Shown: positions 42,863-53,720 of the stretch, in pieces
How positions within the stretch are numbered: the stretch's first letter is position 1
How the letters are laid out: each line of letters begins with the position of its first letter
Source of the DNA: Pseudorasbora parva
Lineage: Eukaryota; Chordata; Actinopteri; Cypriniformes; Gobionidae
Direction of reading: 5' to 3'
DNA length: 64,000 nt
Assembly (NCBI RefSeq): GCF_024679245.1
Contig: NC_090178.1
Coordinates: 20,445,213 to 20,509,212, forward strand
Program-made: the position numbers and the translations under genes
The notes under the pieces: generated by a model
Told to the model about the DNA's origin: nothing
What the model saw: only the letters and a program-made list of their open reading frames with translations
Databases searched by the model: none

Positions 42863-42905
42863 TATTGCACACCCCTATGTGATTTAGGGGCCCATTTGGG
42901 ACAGG

Positions 42906-43027
42906 GGGTGTGTCTCAATCAGCTCTCTAGTTCAGTAGTCAGGGCACTGATCAGGGAGTCAGCCCATTGACTTATGTCCTAATCAGTGCCCTCACTAGTG
43001 AACTAGGGAGCTGATTGAGACGCAGGG
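42906..43027. mobile_element. 122-bp hairpin MITE with AGG duplication
   Basis: Arms GGGTGTGTCTCAATCAGCTC and GAGCTGATTGAGACGCAGGG are inverted partners, and inner blocks (TAGTTCAGTAGTCAGGGCAC, GTGCCCTCACTAGTGAACTA) also pair, so nearly the whole element folds. Flanked by AGG (42903-42905, 43028-43030). The terminus CCCTGCGTCTCAAT and the 3-bp duplication link it to the 767-bp element at 11669. Confidence 0.75.
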
Positions 43028-43039
43028 AGGGTCTTAGTT

Positions 43040-43332
43040 TGCTTTCTTCACTGCCATACACTTCCTGGTCTTATCATGTGACTGCTTGCCCACCGGTGTG
43101 TCCCTTGTAAGACCGTGTGTATTTTAGACCATGTGTATGTTTGCTATGGGCTTTTTCAAGTATTTTTCCCTGTAAACTACTGTTGGGGAGTGTCTGTTTT
43201 CGAGCCAAGCCTGTTTCCGGTTTCCGAGCCAAGTCCGTTTCCGTTTTGTATTTGTTCACGCTGTTAATAAACTGCACTTGGGTTCATCACTACAACTTGC
43301 CTCCAGTGGATTCCTTCATTACAACAGTAAAT
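43040..43332 (+). repeat. Possible LTR fragment
   Basis: A T-rich stretch followed by GCTGTTAATAAACTGCACTT (poly(A) signal at about 43265) and CATTACAACA resembles the R-U5 end of a fish LTR. No start or duplication was found. Confidence 0.3.
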
Positions 43333-44186
43333 GTCTGGCACACTGGATGTCAATGATTAGAAAATGTGATAAAACTAAATACAATTCTGTATAAAGTCTG
43401 AAAGCAACCAGTGCACAAATTTAAACATTGTGTCAGAGGCAAACATTTATAATAAAACACAGCAGAATACTGCTCAGCGTTACACACTCTGTCAGCACAG
43501 TTGAGTTTCGACTTATAAACCATCAGAGTATTTTCTACGGGTGGTGAACATCTGTTCTCTCAGAGCAAAGGATTCAAAAGGTGCTTTGAGGGGAACAATC
43601 TATGATTTACTGTCCATTCCAGGCAATTAGGCATCAGAGAGAATAAAGAGGGATTCTCATTAGCTACATGAGCTGCAGCAGAAGCGATTAAAGGCTGCGT
43701 GGAGTTCTCTATAACCTCCTCATTATTGTACAGTACGTGCTTTTCACTTCATCAGAAGCACTAGACGCTAAGTGAATGTTTTAAGACAAAAGTGCATTGC
43801 AAATCATGTCTAATACCTTCTGCAACACAGACCCTGCTAGACGCTTTGGTGCTAACGGTTTAGAGCAAATACAGTGATTGTTTGAACTGTGTGCTAAACA
43901 TGCCTAAATATCCATGTGTGCTGTTTGCAAGAGAGCTGTTTGCCTCCTCTAATGAAATGCAAGTAAACACCGGTGCACAGGGTAGACGGGGAGTCCGCGC
44001 AACTCTAGCCCTGGGTCAAATACCACTGAAGTTCAAAGACTCACAAGTATGACTGAAGCAAAATGCTGACTAAAATCAAAGAAAAAAAACCTGACACAAA
44101 AAAAACGAAAAAACAAAGAGCAATATTTCCCAAAAATGGTGCACAATAAAACTAAATTCAGAATATAATGTAGATTATAAACTACA
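43333..44186. other. Non-coding, no feature recognised
   Basis: Apparently unique sequence. Confidence 0.4.
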
Positions 44187-44330
44187 GATGGATGGATGGA
44201 TGGATGGATGGATGGATGGATGGATGGATGGATGGATGGATGGATGGATGGATGGATGGATGGATGGATGGATGGATGGATGGATGGATGGATGGATGGA
44301 TGGATGGATGGATGGATGGATGGATGGATG
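44187..44330. repeat. (GATG)n microsatellite, 36 units
   Basis: Uninterrupted 144-bp array. The MDGW and HPSI open frames across it are artefacts. Confidence 0.98.
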
Positions 44331-46407
44331 CCATCCCTGTAGTCAATACTGGCTCCAAACATTTTACGAGCATTTTACATTTTCTGCCATTTCTCACTCA
44401 TTCAGTGCTAATGGAATTGTCTCTGCGTGTACATCTTTGTAAAGCATTATCAGTGATAACATGAAAAAAAAGAATCCTTTTTAAAAATAAATAAATATAG
44501 ATTTTAAGATAGTATACATAAAAAATATATAAAACTTTCACAGTGCTGCACATCCTAGCTGTCAGAAGAAATCAGTTTCTCAATAATGCAGCCTCACACT
44601 CTTTTGTCACCTTACAGAGGGTCTTTCCCAATGCGGCAAGGAGATAGAGAGGAATAATATAGAAAAAGCAGATAAACAGAGAGGAAGGGACAACAAGAAA
44701 CAGCAGGCTTGTATCTCTGGTTATTTTAGTATATTCCATCACACGGCAGTGACATAACATACAGCCCTGATCCAGGACGAGCCAACTTGCACCCTAATTT
44801 AAACTTTCCCCACAGAGAAAGAAAATACAGGTGTCAGACAGGCAGTGAAAAAGGGCAAAGCCAATTATTATGTTGTCCTTGTAGTGTACAAAGTAGCTCA
44901 GAGACAGCAAGAATTGATTTGGTTCAGGTTTGAGGTTAACAGCCTGACATGCCTGGCCCTTATCGTATGGGTCAAATCAATGACAGAATAAGTCGTGAAC
45001 AGATTTGCAATTCATTCGCTAATTTACAAAATTACTAACTCTTAATACATTATTATTTTTATTATTATTATTATTATAAACCTTTTTAGGAACATCTTTT
45101 TTTATTGTATTTTATTTAAGTAAAGGGAGAATGGGATTGGACCTTTATTAATTCATCTACCAGGACCTTTCATCCATAATGACTTACAAATAAAAATAAT
45201 ACTAGCAGAAATGAGCATAGCAAATTTAAATTACCTACAAGAAAAGTGCATGACATAGGCCTGGCTCAACCCTGAGTCCACAAAAAACTCATTGTCACAA
45301 GCGAGTACTACCCACTACACCCAATACTCTAAATACTGGCTCTTTGTAACAAGTTTAATTCACTAATCGTTTTGAGCTAATTCAAGGAGAAGATGTAGAA
45401 TACTTAGTTCACAATTATTTCAACTGTGGCTTAAAAACTGGCTCCCAACCACCAGAGGGAGCCCTTAACAGAATATAATCCCTTTGGACCAAGGAAGTTC
45501 CTGCTTTTGAATATGCTTCTATACTATATGAAAAATATCTGAGTAGTACATCCGAATTCATAGTATTCACTTACATAAAATACCCCGATGACTTATTACT
45601 TCCAGTGTGATTCTGCAGTGCCAGAGGTTGTCTTATTATTGGGAGAAATGAGGGTCTGTGGGTCTACCATTGGATAAAGGGTATAGTGACTAATTTGGAT
45701 CACGTTTGCCTTGATAAACAATCAAATTACATCCTTGATGTCACTGAGTTTCTGTTTGCAGATACCATAGAAGTGAATGATAAGTGCCAAAAAAGCTGAA
45801 TCATACATGTCATGCAATTATCCATGACTTCTCTTATTAAACAGAATTTTTTTCATAATTTTCTGTGTAAACTCTAAAAATAGACAATCCAAAACTAATG
45901 TTTAAGAGCAAACATGTTGAAGATTAGCCGATGGGTTGTCGATTCAAGTGATAAGCTATTTCCTCACAAAATGTATAGCACAGTGAAGCCTCTCCTCCAC
46001 TGACATTCTTTTAAAAAAAACAACCTCTTGTCTCCTTACCTGCATACCAAAACGTTAGCAGGCGTTAGGCTTTTTTTTTTTTTGGCTAAGGTCGCAGGCT
46101 TGCCTTCAAGTGGCTTTAGAAGTGCCAATCCACTGGACACTGTACTGCGATGTACCATGCGATGTACTGACGCTACAGGTAATATGGCAGACTTAGTGTG
46201 TCAGAATTTAATTTATACTTTATAGAACATGATTGTTTACGCTGCAAAGTGCTATACGTGATTTTTGACACAGTGAGTTATCTGTTATCATTCACATCAT
46301 CTCAGACAGGAGCGTCTCTCATTTCGAAGGTTATGTGTCTTTCAGAGGTTGCATTTGTCGGACGAAGACCTACATCGTTGAGGTTGTCTCGTTTCAGAAA
46401 AGTAACA
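44331..46407. other. Non-coding, no feature recognised
   Basis: AT-rich, with a short ATT repeat near 45051. Frames at 44572-44760 and 46028-46422 have no domain. No repeat ends were identified. Confidence 0.4.
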
Positions 46408-46695
46408 TTAAAGGGGGGGTGAAACACTCAGTTTCAGTCAGTGTCATGTCAATCTTGAGTACCTATAGAGTAGCATTGCATCCTGCATATCTCCGAAAAG
46501 TCTTTATTTTTTTAATAATTATATAAGAAAGATGCGCTGTTCCGAGTCTTTCCGAAAAAAGCGGGTGGGGGGGCGTGTCGTGTGAGCGGAGCTAAATAAT
46601 GACGTGTGCTCGCTGCTGCTATTGTGTTGAGTCGAGTGCGTCGTAAAGCTGTGTCATCCCTAACAGCGGGAAAAAACTTTATTCAAAATAAAAAT

Positions 46696-46805
46696 ATGGC
46701 TTTTAATCAGATACAGCCATACATCTATGATCCGGAATCAGACCCAGAGGCTGCAGTTGAACAGGAGCAGCAGCAAAAACGACTAGAGCAGGACGTCTCT
46801 ATGTG
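46696..46805 (+). pseudogene. First exon of a second Kolobok-borne gene (P2X7-like ORF type)
   Basis: Reads MAFNQIQPYIYDPESDPEAA then an E/Q-rich stretch ending LEQDVSMW before GTACAAG, a possible splice donor. PY-x-YDPE starts of this sort begin the P2X7-intracellular-domain-like proteins that I recall from fish transposons. The zinc-binding rest is missing. The frame stays open to 46962, but the sequence beyond the donor looks intronic. Low certainty on family. Confidence 0.45.
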
Positions 46806-47269
46806 GTACAAGTTATACACTAACTATATAATATGCTTAGCGGCTTGTGTTATTTACATATTTATACTTGAATTATATCGTCGTATTTTTGTCTTTGAAG
46901 GTGTACATGTGGGAAGTGCAGTTGTGCACGTGTGTTTGTGTGTTTACGCGTGGTTTGTGTAGACGTTATTAGGCGGACTGGTTTTGTACGGCAGGCTAAG
47001 TGTTTACATAGAAAGACACGGAATAGTAGCGCATTTGAATGAAGAAGCGTGCTTATTTAGTTCAACATATTTCCCCCCTCTTTGTGTATTGTTGTTTGGA
47101 GTGCTTTTACAATACACAAACATAAAGTTACACATATAGTGGCCAGCTAAACAAATGTACACGCACTACACATCGCATGCTCCATTGATCAATTAACTAT
47201 ACGTGATCATGTTTGGGCTACTTGATGAGCATAGGCAAAAACACAGACATTTGAAGCAGTCTCACTCAC

Positions 47270-47522
47270 CGCCTGCGGTTCTAACGTTGGGACTGCTCCA
47301 TCCTTCAGCATTAGGCGATCGGGAAAATCCGGCGTCGAGCTGGGCCTTGTTTATGAAACAGTCGGCACCGAAATGCAGCGAACAGATATAAACATTCGCG
47401 CAACTCAGTTGCTGATCCGGAAAAGCAAATTCCATCCACTGTTGCCTTAACGCGGGGTTTTGGGGGAATCTGTGCAGGACTGTCTTGGTCTGGCAACCAA
47501 AAACGCACTTTTTTGGTGACAT
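47270..47522 (-). pseudogene. THAP-domain first exon of Kolobok transposase
   Basis: About 84 codons. THAP C2CH pattern: C6 and C10 in CVFGC, RFPQNPALRQQW with the conserved W, and C-x2-H in ICSLHFGADCF, followed by a Pro/Ser-rich linker. The exon ends at a perfect donor GGTGAGT (47269 downward). The THAP finger recognises the transposon ends. The normal AVPTF box and the RNase H-like catalytic part would lie in exons no longer present. An alternative is a host THAP gene exon, but the TTAA-TIR frame around it argues for a transposon. Confidence 0.8.
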
Positions 47523-47871
47523 TGTTAGTTGTGCACATCACCTGTCCAGCATCCTACAAGCCAGCGCTTTGATGGGCGTAGCCTGTTACTTTCGCTCTCT
47601 CCCTCTCTCTCTCTCACACGCTTCCGGTAGAATTGTCCGTAAGGCCCATACAAGGAAATTCCGCCCCCATTAACGTCAAAGGGAACGCATGATCTCAAAA
47701 AACTTGCCGAAACTTATGACTACCCGGAAGTAGTATTTTTGACAAAGAAATACTCCCATCAAACGTCCACCTTAACTTTTGAAACTTTGTCTATGTTTAG
47801 TATGGGATTCCAAGTCTTTAACAGTGTAAAAAGATCAGTATGCATGAAACAGCATTTCACCCCCCCTTTAA

Positions 47872-49581
47872 TATAATTAACTGTTATAAATCATGGTCAT
47901 TTCTTTTTACTTTAGAGAATGTAATCGTTACTTTTTCTCTTCTTTAAGTTATATTTTTGGGCTTTGTTCCCTTAATTTTGAGAGAGCAGTAGAGAGAAAC
48001 AGGAAGCAATAGGGGAGGATAGAGGACAGTGGGACTGGGAAAGGACTATGAACCAGGACTCAGGTCGCCCGAAGCACCGTTATGCTATATGTCCACGTGG
48101 CTAGGGCTCCGACATGGTTACTTTTCTGAAATGAGACAGCTTCGATGATGTACACGACCGATAAATTCAACCTCCGAAAGGGCACAGCCTTCAAAATGAT
48201 GCTATCATATTGAAAATATTTATGGTGACATCATAAATTGTCAAAGGACTGAAATGCTCTAAATTCTATGCTAAATGAGTCCTTCTTTGCTGAAGCAGGC
48301 ATACCCTGGCTTATGCAACACTTGAAATCATGGTGGCAATGGATTCTGGCTGATGGAACCTTGCTTGGTATTGATGGCAAGTCAAATTTTTTTGTCCTCA
48401 GGTGGTTACAGTTAGTGTTCCATATTGATCTCAGTTCATCTTTAAGATTCAGAGGAGCAGCTGGGCTAACAGCAGCATGGTGACAGGTGTGTATTGAAAG
48501 GTCAGTGAGGAGTCTCCTACCTGAGGGAAGCTGGAAAGGTTGGTGCTGCTCTGCTCCATCAAATATTAATCTCAGTAACGCTTTCCCATCGGATTCAACC
48601 CCAACAAACAAATAGAGCAGCTTTCGATTATGAATCCAATCACAATGGGGGAAAAAGAGAACTCCAGAATGGAATTAAGGGGCTTTCGATTTGATGGTTA
48701 GCTGGGGTTTGAAGAGTCTCTTTTTTTTGACAGCAACATTATTTAGGGTTTTAAAAGCAGCATTGATCTACAAAATTACAGATGAAAATGATTGTTGACA
48801 AAAAAACTAATTGTCAATAATAACACAAAAAATACATCATGACGATAATTATACGATTTTTACTGATGTGACTTGTTTTCAGAGATAGAAATGTAGATAG
48901 AATTGATTTAAATACTCTAATCCAGCGGTAAATTTAGAGTCCGAGGAACAATAATACTATTGTTTAAAAAATACAAATGCTAACTTCAAGTAAAGAAAAT
49001 TCAGAGTTAATTAGAATTCAACTAAATGCTCATTTAAAATGTATATTATATGACTATGTACAATGTACAACTAATAAGTTATAGGCTATTTTCTGCACTG
49101 GTTTTGAGGCTCTCACCTGAACACTGGGTTTTGATGGCCGTGCAGCCCTGGAGACTTGGAAGTAAACGCCCACGGCTAGGATTGGATAAGATTAGCATAT
49201 TTAATGAGCTTCAGCTTCCCTGTTTAGTTCAGTTCACATGAGGGAGCGGCAACCGGAAGCAGCAACCGGAATAAACATCTTTATCAAACAGACACAATGA
49301 TTTATTTCTCATTCACCTTCCGTTTGGTAGCCTGTCTGGAAAACAAATAGCCCAGGGACATTGGGCTTTGTGAGCCCTGGTCCATGTCTGAATTCAGCAT
49401 GTTAAAGGTATGTTCTGTTTGACACGTACACATAAGCAAAATGATCTATAACAATGCAATACTAGTACTATATTACATATAAAAAAACATGTTTTACTCA
49501 CATAAGTGTGTTACACCCTTCCTGTCAGATCCAATATAGAAGAAACAACATTGTGTTATAATCTCAAAAGTCTGCAAATTC
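47872..49581. other. Non-coding; possible old repeat near 48000-48120
   Basis: No gene. GGACTCAGGTCGCCCGAAGC near 48057 resembles a widespread fish repeat. The 126-codon minus frame 48231-48611 shows no recognised domain and is judged chance. Confidence 0.35.
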
Positions 49582-50069
49582 TAGCCTGACAAGCCAGACC
49601 CACATCAAGATGTTTGGTCTGGATACTCCCCATAGACAGGGCTCAATCCGAGGGGCGGGATAAACGGTTGTCTTTCAAACTCCCTCTGCACGCGATAGGA
49701 TAGCGCTACACCAACCAGAGCAACGAAGGTGAAACAGAGCTTGTTGATAGATTAAACATTCGCCGTATCCGGTCGGCAAAACTCAGAACACATCTTCATT
49801 TTTTAAGAATGACTTCAGTGCCGTTCTTTGTTCTTTTCTCAGAGAAAAGCTTAACTCCAAGTATTTCAGAGTCGCAGTCAGACCAGTTTCTGTGTTTACT
49901 AGAAGCACGCAAACGCAACTCGGCCATCGTCATTATGGCCCCGCCCACCGACTCTATATACGATGTGATTGGCCCGGCAAGAGTTAGGCGAAAACAGCTC
50001 AGAAGGGTATTGAGAGTCGCGGGCAGATTAAATTTGCTGCCGCTAGGGTGCGTCTAGATTTCTAGGCTA
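49582..50069. mobile_element. TIR element TAGCCT...AGGCTA, 488 bp
   Basis: Starts TAGCCTGACAAGCCAGACCC and ends GCGTCTAGATTTCTAGGCTA; flanks TGCAAATTC (49573-49581) and TGCAATTC (50070-50077) look like an 8-bp duplication with one A gained or lost, which suggests a hAT-type enzyme. Only small chance frames inside. Confidence 0.65.
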
Positions 50070-50077
50070 TGCAATTC

Positions 50078-50506
50078 CAGCATCGACCGTAGATTTGTTT
50101 ACAAACGATTCCACAGTGAACTTAAGTGAATATGTCTTCCCAACGTGAGCTGGAACTTTATTAAAAATAAAGTTTAACCACACATTTCTAATATTTAGGA
50201 TCCAAAGGAAGCTTATGCAGCAACTGTTCTTCCACAACCAGGAATAACGCAATATCTAGCTATCTTCTTCGCAGCTCCATGAGTCGGTGGGCGGGACTAC
50301 TGAATTAGACGCGCTGTAGAGGCGTGTTTCGCTGCGTGATGATGTAAAGATACGCACAATCGTTTTCTGGGCCTGGTGTCTATAAAAGCTTTTCTTTGAC
50401 TAACAAGGACATTTTCAGCTATGAAACTTACAGGATATTTATATTATCATGACCTTTTATATATCAAAAGGGAAAGTGAAAGTTGATTTCTCAATTAATC
50501 ACCCCT
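50078..50506. mobile_element. Right part of a TTAA element (AGGGGTGATTAATTG end)
   Basis: Ends TCTCAATTAATCACCCCT next to TTAA (50507-50510), the inverse of a common TTAA-family start. The matching left end is absent, so the piece is truncated; the left limit is set at the neighbouring element. Confidence 0.5.
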
Positions 50507-50512
50507 TTAATG

Positions 50513-52079
50513 AATTTGCAATGTACACATTAGTGTTAAAATTGGAGACAATACATTTTTTAAATAGATCAATTATTGTATTTAACAAGGACAAACTGAT
50601 TAAATACATACATTTATAATGTTATACAAAATAAATATTGTTCTTCTGAACATTCTTTTCATCAAAGAATCCTGAAAACTGCCCAACTGTTTTCAACATT
50701 GATAAGAAATGTTTCTTGAGCTCCAAATCAGCATATTATAATGATTTCTGAAGAATTATGTGACACTCTAGAATGCAATGATGCTGAAAATTCAGCTTTG
50801 TCATCTTTAAATTACATTCATAAATATATTAAAGTAGAAAAAGTCATTTTAAATTGTAATAATGTTTGAAAATATTACTGGTTATCAGATAAATTCAGCC
50901 TTAGTGAGCAGAAGAAACATCTTTCAAAAAATAAAATGTACCAATCCTAAACTTCTGTAGTGTAAATATTCAGACTACACACAGCCAGGCTTCAAATGCA
51001 TCACTCAATTTTACAAAACCAAGAAATAGAGCATCAATCTGTCTATCCGGTCTATTTAAAACAACCCATGATCTAATGACAAAATGTACTATGAGATTAA
51101 TAAACTATATGAGCAACATTATGCCTTACATGTACACAAACAATGAAGCAAGACCTCAGGTAAGTAAGGTGCTCAGCACAGATTTGAAGACCTCAAGCAT
51201 TCTTCCCCTGAAAGACTACATGTGTCCGAGTTTCAGCTGAAATGTTTTTCATTTGTTGCCATTTGGGACAACCCGATTAGTTTGACACGTAACACATCAC
51301 GTAGCCTGAGCCACTGACCTCCTCAAGCCAAAAATAAAAAATAAAACAATTCTGTGCAATAGAGAGTATGATTTTTCATTTTGCGCGGGTAGCACAGTTG
51401 CTGTTCATTTCACTGTTGTGGTTTCATCCTCACAGCTGTCTGTTAAAGGTCAGAGTCATAAAGGCCCAGGCTCTGTGCCCTTACCATTCAGCACGAGCAG
51501 AGGCACCTATATCGTCTCAATGACTCACACAGGACTCTTGGAAAGGTTACAACCAAATGCTAAGGAAGAAAAAGGAGGCAGACTCAGGGCTCTCACAGAG
51601 AGAATCACAGAATCGCTCACTGTAATGTCAGTCGGCTTAATAACATACCTTTGCTCCATTTGCCACATTCTCTAAATATATTCATTCCGTCGCTTCACAA
51701 AAAAGACTTATGTTGTTTACATGATAGAGAACAAGGATTACTGTGTCATTTATGTGCCACTAACATCACTACACACATTTCTAACAATTCCTTCATCAGA
51801 ATATGCTTAATTACATATTATGCAGAGAGAAACATAACTGTGTATGTTACGAGGTGGCGATTTCTTATACATTTATATGATGTGCATCATACAAAAACAT
51901 ATGATTATTAGGAAAAAAAACAAACATGAAGGTCCGCCCCAACCCATCTCTAACATAGCAGATTGTATGAATGAGACTGTATGAATACGAATTGGTATCC
52001 AATTCAAAAAAGATACAAACTGCATGAGAGTTTGTTGGAAAAGCAGCAGGCTACATCAGTTCAACAAAATGGTAATCAT
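50513..52079. other. Non-coding, no feature recognised
   Basis: AT-rich, no repeat ends. Frames at 51418-51675 and 51651-51911 have no domain. Confidence 0.4.
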
Positions 52080-52275
52080 TAATGTTGTCAAAAGTGCCGA
52101 GTTCGGTACCAAGTTGTTAAGAATGTGACGATACTAGCATTTTCAGTTTGCATTTTGAACACCACTCAGTGGATTCTTAAACACCTCTGATTGGCCATTG
52201 TGATAATGCTGGTATCATCACATTGCTATTACCAACTACAACTTGGTACCGAAGTAGGTACTTTTGACAACACTA
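52080..52275. repeat. Foldback MITE (TGTTGTCAAAAGT ends), about 195 bp
   Basis: TGTTGTCAAAAGTGCCGAGT with TTCGGTACCAAGTTG pairs with CAACTTGGTACCGAAGTAGG and TACTTTTGACAACA; GTGACGATACTAGCATT and AATGCTGGTATCATCAC form an inner stem. Confidence 0.75.
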
Positions 52276-52313
52276 GGTTTTGTCAGCGATAACGAAAATA
52301 AAAACAATTTTAA

Positions 52314-52502
52314 AGGGATAGTTCACCAAAAATGAAAATTCTGTCACCTCACCGTCATGTTACTCTAAATCTACAAAGGATAATTTAAGGAATGTTTACA
52401 TACAATGAGTCCAAAAAAAAAAAAAGCTGGAGAGCCTATGATCACCACCAGAGGGCACGGCTTCCATATCCTGTGCTATCTCATCATGAACGCCATTTCT
52501 CA
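52314..52502. repeat. Angel-like left half, adjacent to TTAA
   Basis: AGGGATAGTTCACCAAAAAT follows TTAA (52310-52313); sequence diverges after about 80 bp and runs into the next TIR element. The right half is missing. Confidence 0.6.
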
Positions 52503-53231
52503 CCCTGCGTCCCAATTCGCATACTATCCATACTAAATAATATTTGAAAATACAGTAAGTATGTCCCAAATAGTAGTCTGCTGAAAAGAGTATTCCAAAA
52601 ATACCCGGATGGTTTACTATTTCCTGACTGGTTTACTCTAACAGCTGATATTGCCCACAACCCATTGCGAGTTGGACGAGGATTCGATTAGAACTACAAA
52701 CGCGGATTAAGTGTTAAAAAACTACAAACATGCCGGATGTGTGAGTCCGACGGTTAAGTAGGGAGGTTTAGATAAAGGGGTTTGAGTGATCACAATTATC
52801 AGTATTTAACCTGACTAAAAAATATTTTCAGTGCTATCCACAATATATTTCACCCGCAGCAGCTTTGCGAACTTTTGTATCGATACTTTTGCATGGCCAT
52901 TAACATCATTATATTTAAACTGGAAACACATGAGGAGTCTCTGCATTAAAGACCCACACATGGCAAATCAACATGCTGCTACGTTTCTCTCCGATACGGA
53001 ATTAAACTGAATGTGGAAGATTTTAACAGTGACGAATCTGACGATGATTGACAGGGCAGCTTAAACGGTGACATGATGCACATAACTAAACGACAGAGTC
53101 CGTTAAAGATGACAAAGTATTATGTCCCAAAGCTTGCATACTTTCCTGCTACAAACTCAAAAGTATGTACTTTTTCTTCACAAAAAGAGTACACACTTTT
53201 AGGTTGTAGTATAAATAGGCGAATTGGGAAA
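52503..53231. mobile_element. Second copy of the CCCTGCGTCCCAAT-family element
   Basis: Same orientation and order as 11669-12435: CCCTGCGTCCCAATTCGCAT start, AACCCATTGCGAGTTGGACG, ACTACAAACGCGGAT, TTTTTCTTCACAAAAAGAGT and a GCGAATTGGGA end. It has small deletions and a worn right terminus, so its duplication cannot be fixed. A 729-bp length confirms that the family unit is about 0.75 kb. Confidence 0.85.
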
Positions 53232-53326
53232 CATCCAATACCTGCTTTCATCCAGCATCAGTATCCAATACCTGCTTTTATTATGTTTGATTACATTCAG
53301 CTGTGTGTCATTATCTGGTAAGTTAA

Positions 53327-53720
53327 AGGGATACTTCACCGCTTTTTCATATTTAACTATGTTAGTCCCTTAACTAAAACAAGTTGATGCATACCTGTCT
53401 CGTCTCAGTGCGTGCACTTAATCTCTCTGACACATGGTGACCATCTGATAGCATTTAGTTTAGTCCACTAAGCCCAGTTCATTCACTATGGTACAGAGAT
53501 CAAGTTAGAAGCGACCAAACACCTCCACGTTTTCCCTTTTTAAATACAGTTACATAAATAGTTAAACGACCTAGTAATGTGACATAAAATAAAACGTGGC
53601 GCTTTTCTAAGCGGATTAAAAAGGAGAACTATAATGTATGGCGGAACTTCTGAGAGTACTTCGACTCGGCGCAGTAAAAAGTCCCGGCTGAAAAATCCTC
53701 CCTCACATCTCCCCCTCCCC
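53327..53720. mobile_element. Left part of a TTAA element (AGGGATACTTCACCGC)
   Basis: Starts AGGGATACTTCACCGCTTTT after TTAA (53323-53326). No inverse end was found downstream, so it is truncated; the right limit is approximate. Confidence 0.55.

Larger units (their letters stand above)
41216..42877. mobile_element. hAT-like element interrupted by a Tc1-like element
   Basis: Left end TAAGGGTGTGCGTTATTG; right end (after removing the nested element) ATATCGCAGACGATA and then TTGCACACCCCTA. These are the TAGGGGTGTGCAATAT type of terminal repeats. Without the insert it is about 0.84 kb, non-coding. No 8-bp duplication is preserved. Confidence 0.65.
46412..47867. mobile_element. Kolobok-type transposon, internally deleted, 1456 bp
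   Basis: Ends AGGGGGGGTGAAACACTC and, inverted, AGGGGGGGTGAAATGCTG, flanked by TTAA (46408-46411, 47868-47871). It keeps a THAP-domain exon on the minus strand starting 345 bp from the right end and a second first exon on the plus strand starting 284 bp from the left end; each is followed by a splice-donor-like sequence. THAP fingers and TTAA targets are the known signature of Kolobok. The catalytic exons are gone, so two convergent genes have been reduced to their first exons. Confidence 0.85.

Noticed and set aside
44033..44464. MDGW and HPSI open frames on both strands
   Set aside because: Translation of a GATG microsatellite.
48231..48611. 126-codon minus-strand frame, a possible host exon
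   Set aside because: No recognisable domain, no splice or start context, and similar length chance frames occur throughout the window.
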